A stretch of DNA of 64,000 bases, from assembly GCF_019969845.1 (NCBI RefSeq), contig NZ_JAHXYR010000010.1, forward strand, positions 186,001 to 250,000, read 5' to 3'. This document shows, piece after piece, positions 44,591-53,468 of the stretch. The position numbers and the translations under genes are program-made. The DNA is from Sphingobacterium sp. GVS05A (GTDB lineage: Bacteria > Bacteroidota > Bacteroidia > Sphingobacteriales > Sphingobacteriaceae). Under the pieces are notes generated by a model. That model made no database searches. It was not told where the DNA came from and was given only the letters and a program-made list of their open reading frames with translations. The stretch's first letter is position 1; every line of letters begins with the position of its first letter.

Positions 44591-46474
44591 ATGAAAGCAG
44601 ACCTTATCTTATATAACGGAAAAATCACACATTTCGACAGCACCCAACAGGAAGTGAGCGCCGTAGCAATTCAAGATGGTAAATTTATTGCGGTAGGAAT
44701 TGACAAAGAGGTTCTACAATTTGCCAATACCCGCACTAAACTTATAGATCTTAAAGGCAAACGGGTAGTCCCAGGGATCAACGACTCGCATATCCACTTA
44801 ATCCGCGGTGGTCTCAACTATAATTTGGAATTACGTTGGGATGGAGTCCCTTCCCTAGCTGATGCTTTACGCATGCTCAGGGAGCAGGTCGACCGCACCC
44901 CACACCCGCAATGGGTACGCGTAGTTGGTGGATGGTCCGAGTTTCAATTTGCCGAACGACGGATGCCTACCTTAGCCGAGATCAATGCCATTGCTCCCGA
45001 AACACCAGTTTTTATCCTGCATCTCTACGACCGGGCACTTTTAAATGCTGCTGCACTCCGTGCCGTTGGCTATACCAAAGATACACCAGCACCTCCAGGC
45101 GGCACTATTGAACGTGATAGCCAAGGCAATCCAACAGGTTTACTCATCGCTTCCCCAAATGCCATGATACTCTATTCAACCCTGGCAAAAGGACCTACAC
45201 TTCCTTATGAAGAACAAGTCAATTCGACACGTCACTTTATGAAGGAATTAAACCGTTTTGGCATCACCAGTGTCATTGACGCTGGCGGTGGTTTTCAGAA
45301 TTATCCCGATGACTACAAAGTCATCAGTGACCTCCATCAGGCGGATCAGCTTACCGTCCGGATTGCCTACAACCTATTTACACAAAAGCCAAAACATGAG
45401 TACGAGGATTTTCAGCAATGGATAGATACTGTGACACTACGTCAAGGGGACGACATGTACCGTCACAATGGTGCTGGTGAAATGCTGGTCTTTTCGGCAG
45501 CAGATTTTGAGGATTTTATACAACCAAGACCCGACCTCAACGAAAATATGGAAGCCGAACTTGAGAAAGTCGTCCGATTATTAGTGAGCAACAGATGGCC
45601 CTTTCGCCTACATGCAACTTACAATGAAAGTATCAGTCGCTTCCTAGACGTATTTGAAAAAGTCAACCGCGATATTCCATTCGATGGTCTTGCCTGGATC
45701 TTTGATCATGCCGAAACCATTGATGAACGTAATATCGAACGCACAAAAGCACTGGGCGGGGGTATTGCCATCCAAAGTCGTATGGCCTACCAGGGTGAAT
45801 ATTTTGCCGATCGTTATGGCTCTACGGCGACTGAACAAACACCCCCGGTCAAAAAAATGCTCGAAATGTCGGTACCTGTCGGAGGGGGTTCCGATGCAAC
45901 ACGTGTCAGCAGTTACAATCCCTGGGTCTCTATGTATTGGCTGACAGTAGGAAAAACAGTAGGTGGTCTTCAAATCTACCACGACAGCAGATTGGATCGT
46001 ATGACAGCCTTGCAACTTTACACCCAGGGCAGTGCTTGGTTTTCGCAGGAGCAGCAGCAAAAAGGGGATATCGCTGTAGGGATGTTAGCCGATCTAACAG
46101 TGCTTAATAGCGACTATTTCACGGTAGCTGATGAGGCTATTAAAGAGATCGAATCAGAGTTGACCATCGTAGCAGGAAAAATCGTATATGCTGATGGTGA
46201 TTTCAGTCCGTTCTCCCCACCTCCGATTCCCATCCTCCCCGATTGGTCGCCAACAAAAAGCTATGCTGGCTACTATCGTATTTCCAATTTGGCTCGGCAG
46301 GACAATATCAATACTGCGGCCGCACAAAGCAGCGTCATGAATACCGTACATCTTTGTAGTGGTAGCTGTCAAGTACACGCACACAACCACAATCACGCCC
46401 GCATGAGCAATATTGCTATTAACAATTATACTGCATTCTGGGGAGCTTTGGGCTGTTCATGTTTTGCATTCTAA
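44591..46474 (+). CDS. YtcJ-like metal-dependent amidohydrolase with Cys/His-rich tail
   Basis: The protein has 627 residues and no signal peptide. ADLILYNGKITHFD starts the small beta-sandwich, and NDSHIHL (64-70) is the first metal motif of the amidohydrolase_3/YtcJ group. The middle contains RLHATYNES and FDHAETID, and GGGSDATRVSSYNPW carries the late metal Asp. The last 40 residues are unusual: HLCSGSCQVHAHNHNHARM and GCSCFAF hold four Cys and five His, suggesting an added metal-binding segment. Substrate unknown; an N-substituted amide or ester is expected for the family. It is in the middle of the seven-gene operon, 11 bp after the M17-like gene. Confidence 0.88.
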   Translation: MKADLILYNGKITHFDSTQQEVSAVAIQDGKFIAVGIDKEVLQFANTRTKLIDLKGKRVVPGINDSHIHLIRGGLNYNLELRWDGVPSLADALRMLREQVDRTPHPQWVRVVGGWSEFQFAERRMPTLAEINAIAPETPVFILHLYDRALLNAAALRAVGYTKDTPAPPGGTIERDSQGNPTGLLIASPNAMILYSTLAKGPTLPYEEQVNSTRHFMKELNRFGITSVIDAGGGFQNYPDDYKVISDLHQADQLTVRIAYNLFTQKPKHEYEDFQQWIDTVTLRQGDDMYRHNGAGEMLVFSAADFEDFIQPRPDLNENMEAELEKVVRLLVSNRWPFRLHATYNESISRFLDVFEKVNRDIPFDGLAWIFDHAETIDERNIERTKALGGGIAIQSRMAYQGEYFADRYGSTATEQTPPVKKMLEMSVPVGGGSDATRVSSYNPWVSMYWLTVGKTVGGLQIYHDSRLDRMTALQLYTQGSAWFSQEQQQKGDIAVGMLADLTVLNSDYFTVADEAIKEIESELTIVAGKIVYADGDFSPFSPPPIPILPDWSPTKSYAGYYRISNLARQDNINTAAAQSSVMNTVHLCSGSCQVHAHNHNHARMSNIAINNYTAFWGALGCSCFAF

Positions 46475-46485
46475 TCTCTTAGGAA

Positions 46486-46926
46486 ATGACAGAAATACTC
46501 CAAAAACTATTTTATACCGATTTGGGCAGCAGCCTTAACAACACGGCAATACTCGTTTTCCGGTTACTGTTCGCCTGGGAATTGCTTACAGTGCATGGCC
46601 TCAAGAAGATACAGAAAGGGCCACAGGCTGAGGCTGAGCATATTCCAAACCCCTTACAGCTACCTGAAAAGCTCAATGCAACTGTCGCACAGTTTGCAGA
46701 TACCATAGTACCTTTCTTTATCGCACTTGGGCTATTCGGAAGACTTGCTATATTACCGACCATTGGCGTTACTGCAGTGGGCTATTTCGTTGTCCATCGG
46801 CGCGATTCGCGCACAGTCAGGGATATTCCCTTTATGTATACCCTATGTCTGTTATTGCTTCTTTTGACCGGCCCAGGCACCTACTCCATTGATCATTATA
46901 TTTATCAACTTTTAACAACTCCTTAA
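46486..46926 (+). CDS. DoxX-family membrane protein
   Basis: The protein has 146 residues with four predicted membrane segments (about 20-40, 65-82, 86-105 and 120-140). ILVFRLLFAWELLTVHGLKKI, with a G-K pair after the first span, is typical of DoxX-type proteins. These are small inner-membrane proteins linked in other bacteria to thiol stress or quinone/sulfur metabolism. It follows the amidohydrolase by 11 bp and precedes Dps by 4 bp, in an operon with an oxidative-stress flavour. Biochemical role unknown. Confidence 0.82.
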   Translation: MTEILQKLFYTDLGSSLNNTAILVFRLLFAWELLTVHGLKKIQKGPQAEAEHIPNPLQLPEKLNATVAQFADTIVPFFIALGLFGRLAILPTIGVTAVGYFVVHRRDSRTVRDIPFMYTLCLLLLLLTGPGTYSIDHYIYQLLTTP

Positions 46927-46930
46927 ATAC

Positions 46931-47404
46931 ATGCAACCACACATCGGAATAAAAGAAACCTATTTAACCGAATCAGCACATATTCTCGCTAAATTGTTAG
47001 CAGATGAATACCTGCTATATACCAAAACCCGAAACGCACATTGGAACATCGAAGGCCCGGATTTTTATAATAAACATTTATTTTTTGAGCAACAGTACAA
47101 TGAACTGAGTGAAATTATAGATGCGCTGGCTGAGCGGATCCGCACCCTAGGCCATTACGCACCAGGGAGTTTAAAACAATTCTTGCAACTGACACAACTC
47201 ACAGAGGAGAGCAGGCAGGTCAACGATAGTAAAGGATACATCAGCGATTTACTTGTTGATCATGAAAGCATTATTATTTCAATACGCGAAAACATCGACC
47301 ATCTTGCCCTACAATTAAAAGACATTGGAACAAGCGATTACCTCACAGGAGTAATGGAAAACCATGAGAAAATGGCCTGGATGTTACGTGCACATTTAAA
47401 ATAA
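46931..47404 (+). CDS. dps: Dps-family DNA-binding ferritin
   Basis: The protein has 157 residues, the usual Dps length. NAHWNIEGPDFYNKHLFFEQQ and DALAERI carry the inter-subunit ferroxidase ligands His37, His49, Asp64 and Glu68. Their spacing (12, 15, 4) equals that of the E. coli Dps ligands. It should form a 12-subunit cage that oxidises iron with peroxide and protects DNA. The N-terminus lacks a long lysine-rich tail, so DNA binding may be weak. It is translated with DoxX (4-bp gap) and YoaK (4-bp gap), indicating co-expression with the redox genes of this operon. Confidence 0.92.
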   Translation: MQPHIGIKETYLTESAHILAKLLADEYLLYTKTRNAHWNIEGPDFYNKHLFFEQQYNELSEIIDALAERIRTLGHYAPGSLKQFLQLTQLTEESRQVNDSKGYISDLLVDHESIIISIRENIDHLALQLKDIGTSDYLTGVMENHEKMAWMLRAHLK

Positions 47405-47408
47405 AATT

Positions 47409-48074
47409 ATGGAAAATCAAAACAACGCGCATATCACCACTTTAGTTCTTACACTTGTAGGTGGTTATTGCGATACCGTAACTTTCGTGGCTGCCGACAA
47501 AATCTTTTCTGCCCATGTCACGGGCAACTTCATTGTTTTTGCTTATCAACTTATCAATGGAGGTGACACCTCGGCTTGGATCAAGTTAGCCACCTTCCCT
47601 GTATTTGTCGCAGCCGTCATGGCCGGTGGATGGTTGACCTCACGTTCACAAAAGAAAAACACCGTTCTTTTTGTGGAAGCCCTGCTACTGGCAATAGCTG
47701 GCTTATTGGCGATCCTACTTCCCGTCGAAGAATCCAAAACAGTGATGTATGGACTCGTGATGATCATTGTATTTGCTTTAGGCATGCAAAATGCGTTCGG
47801 GAAGTTATTTGCCAAAGCTACACATGGACCTACAACCATGATGACCGGCAATGTGACCCAGGCTTCGCTGGACCTATGTGTGTTGATTGCCAATAAATTC
47901 AAAAACCCTGATATCAATGTCAGTTTCGGCAAACAGCTAATTACCCTGTCAGGATTTTTCATTGGATGTTTAGCTGGTGCTTATTTCGGTAAACAACTTG
48001 GACTAAGTTCTATTATATTTGCAGGCATAGCGATGCTGATCTGTTATTTTCTTTCCAGAGATAGCGAACGTTAG
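47409..48074 (+). CDS. YoaK/DUF1275-family membrane protein
   Basis: The protein has 221 residues with about six membrane segments. LTLVGGYCDTVTFVAADKIFSAHVTGN (conserved start; GGYCD and AHVTGN are the key pieces), ALGMQNAFGK and TTMMTGNVTQASLDL are characteristic of DUF1275. The biochemical function of this family is unknown. It is the last gene of the seven-gene operon and is followed by a GC-rich hairpin terminator at 48101. Confidence 0.87.
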   Translation: MENQNNAHITTLVLTLVGGYCDTVTFVAADKIFSAHVTGNFIVFAYQLINGGDTSAWIKLATFPVFVAAVMAGGWLTSRSQKKNTVLFVEALLLAIAGLLAILLPVEESKTVMYGLVMIIVFALGMQNAFGKLFAKATHGPTTMMTGNVTQASLDLCVLIANKFKNPDINVSFGKQLITLSGFFIGCLAGAYFGKQLGLSSIIFAGIAMLICYFLSRDSER

Positions 48075-48100
48075 CCATCAACAAGCTTTAAAACAATAAA

Positions 48101-48133
48101 GGCGCAAGCGTCGGATAACCCGTCGTTTGCGCC
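48101..48133 (+). terminator. Hairpin terminator of the seven-gene operon
   Basis: GGCGCAAGCGTCGG pairs with CCGTCGTTTGCGCC (one G-T wobble, one mismatch) around a short AT loop. It lies 27 bp after the YoaK-family stop; only a weak T-rich tail follows. It separates this operon from the kinase gene. Confidence 0.7.
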
Positions 48134-48151
48134 AATTTAATTTCCACCTGG

Positions 48152-50374
48152 ATGAAAATCAAATTTATACTGAGCATATTTCTCTTTTGGATCAACAGTG
48201 CTTTTTGTCAGGACGACAGCCTGCTTTATCGGTACATGGACAGTTTATCCCATGAGCAGGAGACCGGACGCAAAGCCCATTTTTTATATGAGGCCGCAAA
48301 GTATTATCTGGAAAAGCCCGGTGAATATCAAAAAGACCTCGACAGTGCGCAGTCGCTCAATAAGCGATCTCAAAAACTTCATTTAGCGGCCAACCGCAAA
48401 ACCGAAGCAGCCATGAACATGCTGCTGGATGCCCGTATACAGGAAGAGATGGGCAAACCATCGCTCGCAAAGGACCAAAAGGAAGCCAGCTTACGTTTTG
48501 CCCAAAGTCACCATCTTAATAAGGCCGCCGCTATAATCTACTTATCCATGGCAAACGACATTAAAGATATAGCGTTTGACCAAAAAGAGGGCATTTTTAA
48601 ACAAGCTTTGCTGCAGGCAGCAAAAACAAAGGATAAGCTGCTTGAATCCAAAATCCTGATGGAGCATTCCAGTTATCTTTCCAGCTATGGTGATTACACT
48701 GGGGCTGTAAATACGGCCCATCGCGCTGCCACATTAAAAAAACAAGCAGGGGATCAAAATGTCAGCCAAGAGCTTGTATCCGTAGCCGGCAATCTTCGAT
48801 TACTCCTACGGCTCAAAGAAGCGCTTAAATATGCTCTTCAGGCGCGCCGTATTGTCGAGAACGAAAATACAAGGACAACACGGGATGATATGGCTGCCGT
48901 TTATAATATTGTTGGACTCATCTACTATGATCTTAAATCCAATAAAGAGGCACTTGCTCATTATCAAAAAGCATTTGAAATCGCTAAGGAAAAAGATGAT
49001 CGCTATGCCATCCATACCATAACCCTTAATCTAGCGACCATATTATCCCGTTTAAACCGTACGGCAGATGCGCTCAGCCTGCTCAATAATGTCACTAAAG
49101 ATTATATTTCGGATACCTATGCTATACGTTATGCTTATCTGTACACCATGCTTTACAGCAAGACAAAGGATACAAAAAAGGCACGTCCCTATTATCAGCA
49201 ACTCTTAAAATATTACCATACAGGGAATATCACCGGGCAGGAAAAACATATTATGATGATCGGGATAACAAGCTACCTTTTTGCTGATGGCCAGATCAAC
49301 GAAATGTACCCATATTTAGCAGAGATTGAGCGTTCTCTGACCAAAGAGACAAGTTTACTGCGTGTATCCGAATTACGCAAACTTCGTTATCTAGCCGACT
49401 CCGCCCGCGGAGATTTTAAATCCGCTTTTAATAACTTCGCAGCGTTCAAATCCATCAATGATTCCATCAACAGCGTAGACCGTGCCAAAGAACTTACTGC
49501 CTTGCAATTGGACTATGATACAGAAAAAAAAGATCACGACATTGTACTGCTTAAACAAAAAGGACAATTGCAAAAATCCCTACTTGAGCGCGAAGCAATT
49601 ATTCGAAATGTTTTTATAGGAAGTCTAATTATCCTGATCATCTTTGTAGGATTTTTATATGTCCAAAATACCATCAAAAAAAGAAGTAATGAAAAGCTGA
49701 CGCTTAAACAGGAGGAAATCAACAGACAGAACGACAAGTTAAGACAATTGATTGCCGAAAAAGAATGGCTTCTTAAAGAGATCCATCACCGTGTCAAAAA
49801 CAATATGCAGATCATTATCAGCCTGCTAAATACACAATCGGCCTATCTCGAAAATCAAGATGCCATTAGTGCCATACAGAATAGCCAAAACCGTATGCAC
49901 GCCATGTCCCTGATCCATCAGAAACTGTATCAAACCGACAATCTCTCACGCATTGACATGAAATGGTATATCCAGGAGCTTACAGATTATCTCAAAGATA
50001 GCTTCCAGTCCGAGAAATCAATTAAATTTGAAATTCAGGTCGATGAAATTACTCTTGATGTATCCCAAGCTGTACCTGTTGGACTGATACTCAATGAAGC
50101 AATCAACAATGCGATCAAACATGCTTTTGATCGACGTGAAGGTATAGTTTTCATTAGTTTCAAGCGGGTTAAAGCAGTACCTTTCGACCTGATTCTCAGT
50201 ATAGCTGACAATGGCATCGGGCTTCAAAGAGACCTTTCCAATGGTGAAAGTGACTCTTTTGGCATGAACCTCATGCATGGACTGACCTCCCAGCTCGATG
50301 GCGAATTTAAACTGGTATCAGACCAGGGGGTTTTTATTACCATCCAATTTCCACAAAAAGAGGGTGAAATTTAA
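48152..50374 (+). CDS. TPR-containing sensor histidine kinase (HisKA_2 type)
   Basis: The protein has 740 residues. A signal peptide (about 1-19) precedes helical tetratricopeptide-like repeats (about 30-450; MAAVYNIVGLIYYDLKSNKE and ALAHYQKAFEIAKEKD are clear units). A membrane span lies near 486-508. The kinase part has EIHHRVKNNMQIIISLLNTQ (phospho-His near 546), the HisKA_2 signature, then LNEAINNAIKHAF and ADNGIGL ATPase boxes. The TPR domain is predicted periplasmic, probably sensing through a protein partner. It is followed 10 bp later by an NtrC-type regulator, its likely partner. HisKA_2 kinases are more often paired with other output classes, so the pairing is noteworthy. Confidence 0.92.
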   Translation: MKIKFILSIFLFWINSAFCQDDSLLYRYMDSLSHEQETGRKAHFLYEAAKYYLEKPGEYQKDLDSAQSLNKRSQKLHLAANRKTEAAMNMLLDARIQEEMGKPSLAKDQKEASLRFAQSHHLNKAAAIIYLSMANDIKDIAFDQKEGIFKQALLQAAKTKDKLLESKILMEHSSYLSSYGDYTGAVNTAHRAATLKKQAGDQNVSQELVSVAGNLRLLLRLKEALKYALQARRIVENENTRTTRDDMAAVYNIVGLIYYDLKSNKEALAHYQKAFEIAKEKDDRYAIHTITLNLATILSRLNRTADALSLLNNVTKDYISDTYAIRYAYLYTMLYSKTKDTKKARPYYQQLLKYYHTGNITGQEKHIMMIGITSYLFADGQINEMYPYLAEIERSLTKETSLLRVSELRKLRYLADSARGDFKSAFNNFAAFKSINDSINSVDRAKELTALQLDYDTEKKDHDIVLLKQKGQLQKSLLEREAIIRNVFIGSLIILIIFVGFLYVQNTIKKRSNEKLTLKQEEINRQNDKLRQLIAEKEWLLKEIHHRVKNNMQIIISLLNTQSAYLENQDAISAIQNSQNRMHAMSLIHQKLYQTDNLSRIDMKWYIQELTDYLKDSFQSEKSIKFEIQVDEITLDVSQAVPVGLILNEAINNAIKHAFDRREGIVFISFKRVKAVPFDLILSIADNGIGLQRDLSNGESDSFGMNLMHGLTSQLDGEFKLVSDQGVFITIQFPQKEGEI

Positions 50375-50384
50375 GACAAACTTT

Positions 50385-51761
50385 ATGCAAAAAGGTAACA
50401 AGATCTTAATTGTAGAAGACGAATTTATCGTCGCCAACGACCTTAAGATGATTCTCAAAAGAAATGGCTATCAGGTGATTGGTATCGCATCTTCCGTCTT
50501 GCAGGCCACCACAATTATCGAAACCCAAAAGCCCGACTGGGTATTATTGGATATTATACTAAAAGGAACTGAAACAGGGATCAACCTCGCTGTACAACTC
50601 AACGAGCGACATACGCCATTTCTATTTATATCAGCAAATACTAACCAAGGCATCCTAGAAGCGGTCAAAGAAACAAAGCCTTACGGTTTCTTGACCAAGC
50701 CATTCCGGGAAAAGGATCTTTTAATCATGCTCGATATTGCCAAAGAAAGATTTAATACAGAAAAAAAGGACCAGAAACCACTTGTAAAAGCGACCGAAAG
50801 TAAGTACGGTGAAGAAGCGATCGTAGGATCGAGCCCAGCCTTAAAGGAAGTCTTATCCCAAGTGAGGCTTGTCGCTCCGACTGACACATCCGTCCTGCTC
50901 TTAGGAGAGAGTGGTACAGGCAAAGAAAGGGTTGCACAATCCATTCATCTGCTATCATTGCGCCAACAACAACCTTTAGTTGTCGTCAATTGCGCAGCGA
51001 TCCCCTTATCATTGATCGAATCTGAACTTTTTGGACATGAGAAGGGTGCTTTTACGGGAGCACAAAACCGACGCATCGGCAAATTTGAACAAGCAAGTGG
51101 AGGTACAATTTTTCTGGACGAAATCGGTGAGCTACCATTAGAAGCCCAGACCAAATTGCTCCGCGTCCTTCAGGAACAGGAAATCGACCGCGTTGGCGGT
51201 GATCTACCGATTAAAATCAACGTTCGCATTATCGCTGCGACCAACCGCAATCTCGAACAGGAAGTCGCAATGGGAAACTTTAGATTGGACCTCTACTATA
51301 GGCTCAATATTTTCCCCATTGCTATCCCACCGCTCCGTGAACGGATCGAAGATATCGAAATCCTGGCCAACCACTTCTTGGCGTTATATGCCGCCAAACT
51401 CAAAAAAAATATAACCGGCTTTACGCGCGATGCCATAACACAGATGCAAGCCTATTCATGGCCCGGTAATATCCGTGAGATGCAGCATCTCATCGAAAGA
51501 ACAACTTTACTCGCAAAAGACCCGCTAATCAATGTGTTGGCGTTTACAGACCACATGGATGGACAAGTCAAAGTTCCAGGTCATCACTCCCCTAAATTAG
51601 GATCACTGGAGGAAATGGAACGGGAGCATATCTTACGTGTGCTCGAATCCTGCAATGGCAAGATTTCAGGACCTGGCGGAGCAACGGAGATTTTACAGAT
51701 CAGTAGTTCTACCTTGTATACCAAAATGAAAAAATACGGTATTAAATCAGACTTTTATTGA
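50385..51761 (+). CDS. NtrC-family sigma-54-dependent response regulator
   Basis: The ATG at 50385 gives 458 residues; an ATG at 50298 inside the kinase gene would add an unrelated extension. The receiver domain has VEDEF (10-14), acceptor Asp56 (LLDIILKG) and TKPF. The AAA+ domain carries Walker A GESGTGKE (174-181), the sigma-54 contact loop GAFTGA (221-226) and FLDEIGELP. A Fis-type HTH ends the protein (GATEILQISSSTLYTKMKKY). It should activate sigma-54 promoters when phosphorylated by the upstream kinase. No convincing -24/-12 promoter was recognised nearby, so its targets are open. Confidence 0.94.
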   Translation: MQKGNKILIVEDEFIVANDLKMILKRNGYQVIGIASSVLQATTIIETQKPDWVLLDIILKGTETGINLAVQLNERHTPFLFISANTNQGILEAVKETKPYGFLTKPFREKDLLIMLDIAKERFNTEKKDQKPLVKATESKYGEEAIVGSSPALKEVLSQVRLVAPTDTSVLLLGESGTGKERVAQSIHLLSLRQQQPLVVVNCAAIPLSLIESELFGHEKGAFTGAQNRRIGKFEQASGGTIFLDEIGELPLEAQTKLLRVLQEQEIDRVGGDLPIKINVRIIAATNRNLEQEVAMGNFRLDLYYRLNIFPIAIPPLRERIEDIEILANHFLALYAAKLKKNITGFTRDAITQMQAYSWPGNIREMQHLIERTTLLAKDPLINVLAFTDHMDGQVKVPGHHSPKLGSLEEMEREHILRVLESCNGKISGPGGATEILQISSSTLYTKMKKYGIKSDFY

Positions 51762-51800
51762 TAACGAATAATTCATTTACCTCTTCTTCAACTGCTAAAC

Positions 51801-53396
51801 ATGACTTCAGCAACAGATGCACAAGCAATATACGAACGTCTACGAAAACGGGAAAGCGAACAACTTTTGCAATTAGCACTCAGCCAAAAAATGGCCCCAA
51901 TATGTGCAATAGCGGGTTTTGACGCTCTCCAACCAGATCTACAAAATTTTTTGGGCCAAGATAGTTTATTTATCTTTGTTGCTGACAAGAAAGAGTCATG
52001 CTATAGTCTGCTTTTACAGTTTAAAAAAGGTGTGCAAATATGCTACAGTAACCTGTGGAGTTGTAAGGAGCGTTTTTTCCAGGATTGCATCAATTCAGGG
52101 GAGCCCGTCCAACATAGTCCCGAGGAACTGTCAAAAGCAGGAAGCAGCTACCCCAGCCCTCTTGTTGAATCCATACGAAACGGTAATAAAACAATTGTAT
52201 CCATGGCATTTCGAATCCATGGTCAATACTGGGCGATATTAAGCCTGGGATACAAAAAGTTAGCTCATATCGATTCCCAACTAGTCTACCGCATCAAAAG
52301 CATTATCCCGCAGCTCAACATTACACTAGGAAATATCCTGATCAATGAGCAATCTATGCATTTTACCGAGGTCAAAAATCACATTTCGCAATCCGCTTCC
52401 CATTCCCTTTCAACCGTGTCTGGAAATACAAATAACACTTTAAGACCTCAGATTATCGGAAACAGTGTGCATATTACCAGCTTAAAGTCACAGCTCGCGA
52501 CAGTCGCCGGTTCGGAAATGACCCTGCTGATACAAGGAGAAAGCGGAACAGGTAAAGAAATTGTTGCTCAAAACGTTCATCACCTTTCGGCCCGATCACA
52601 GCATCCCTTGATTAAAATTAACTGCGCTGCTATCGCACCTACATTAATCGAAAGCGAGCTTTTTGGTCATGAAAAAGGCAGCTTCAGTGGTGCCGTGAAA
52701 CGCAAGATTGGTAAGTTCGAGCAAGCTAATCACGGGACACTTTTCCTGGACGAAATTGGCGACCTCCCATTAACTTTACAGGCAAAGTTACTCCGTGTAC
52801 TACAAGAAAAAGAGTTCGAACGTGTCGGTGGCAATAAAATAATTTCCATCGATGTACGCATCATTTGCGCAACACACAAGGATCTACAGGCAGAAGTGCG
52901 GGCTGGTCGCTTTAGGTCAGATCTTTATTACCGTATTAGCGCATTCCCAATTACATTACCTGCTTTGCGCGAACGCCAAGAAGATATTCCCCTATTGGTT
53001 CATCATTTTCTTGAAAAACATGCCGGAAAAGCTCCGCCAAAACAAATGGGGAAAAAGATACTAGAACGTCTAAGACTACATTCGTGGCCAGGCAACATTC
53101 GTGAACTTGAACATGTCGTGGCACGCGCGATACTTTTGTCAGAAGGTCCAACCATTAAAAACATAACATTATCAGCCGATACAGGTTTTACTGGTCCAAG
53201 TAAAACGCCGGATTTTAGTTTACAGACGTTAGCAGACTTTGAAAAAAAATATATACTGTGGGTCTTGCGGAGCAGCAATGGACGTATTTCCGGCACAAAT
53301 GGCGCTGCGACCATCCTTGGCATTCCTGCTACCACCCTCCAGTCAAAAATGAAAAAGCTTGGTATCAGTAAGAAGTTCATATCCCAAAAAGATTAA
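51801..53396 (+). CDS. Sigma-54-dependent activator with N-terminal GAF-like domain and GSFSGA loop
   Basis: The protein has 531 residues. There is no receiver domain; residues about 1-190 look like a GAF-type sensory domain containing several Cys residues (35, 67, 81, 88, 96). The AAA+ part has Walker A GESGTGKE (246-253), FLDEIGDLP and an R-finger region. Its sigma-54 contact loop reads GSFSGA (293-298) rather than GAFTGA. A Fis-like HTH closes the protein (GAATILGIPATTLQSKMKKL). It lies 39 bp after the NtrC-type regulator on the same strand. The cysteines could permit redox sensing, an inference. The conserved Phe of the loop is kept, so activity is still plausible. Confidence 0.9.
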   Translation: MTSATDAQAIYERLRKRESEQLLQLALSQKMAPICAIAGFDALQPDLQNFLGQDSLFIFVADKKESCYSLLLQFKKGVQICYSNLWSCKERFFQDCINSGEPVQHSPEELSKAGSSYPSPLVESIRNGNKTIVSMAFRIHGQYWAILSLGYKKLAHIDSQLVYRIKSIIPQLNITLGNILINEQSMHFTEVKNHISQSASHSLSTVSGNTNNTLRPQIIGNSVHITSLKSQLATVAGSEMTLLIQGESGTGKEIVAQNVHHLSARSQHPLIKINCAAIAPTLIESELFGHEKGSFSGAVKRKIGKFEQANHGTLFLDEIGDLPLTLQAKLLRVLQEKEFERVGGNKIISIDVRIICATHKDLQAEVRAGRFRSDLYYRISAFPITLPALRERQEDIPLLVHHFLEKHAGKAPPKQMGKKILERLRLHSWPGNIRELEHVVARAILLSEGPTIKNITLSADTGFTGPSKTPDFSLQTLADFEKKYILWVLRSSNGRISGTNGAATILGIPATTLQSKMKKLGISKKFISQKD

Positions 53397-53401
53397 ACAA
53401 A

Positions 53402-53429
53402 AAGACCATCCCTTAAAAAGAATGGCCTT
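53402..53429. terminator. Weak hairpin between convergent genes
   Basis: AAGACCAT and ATGGCCTT pair with one mismatch around a 12-nt loop between the sigma-54 activator and the convergent alpha/beta hydrolase. A short T-rich stretch follows; a weak bidirectional terminator is likely. Confidence 0.35.
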
Positions 53430-53468
53430 ATTACTATTTAGAAACTATTTTTAGCTGAAAAAGGCGGC

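Noticed and set aside
50298..50384. Longer start for the NtrC-type regulator inside the kinase gene
   Set aside because: The extension is encoded by the kinase 3' end in another frame and precedes the receiver domain with no homology; ATG at 50385 fits the family.
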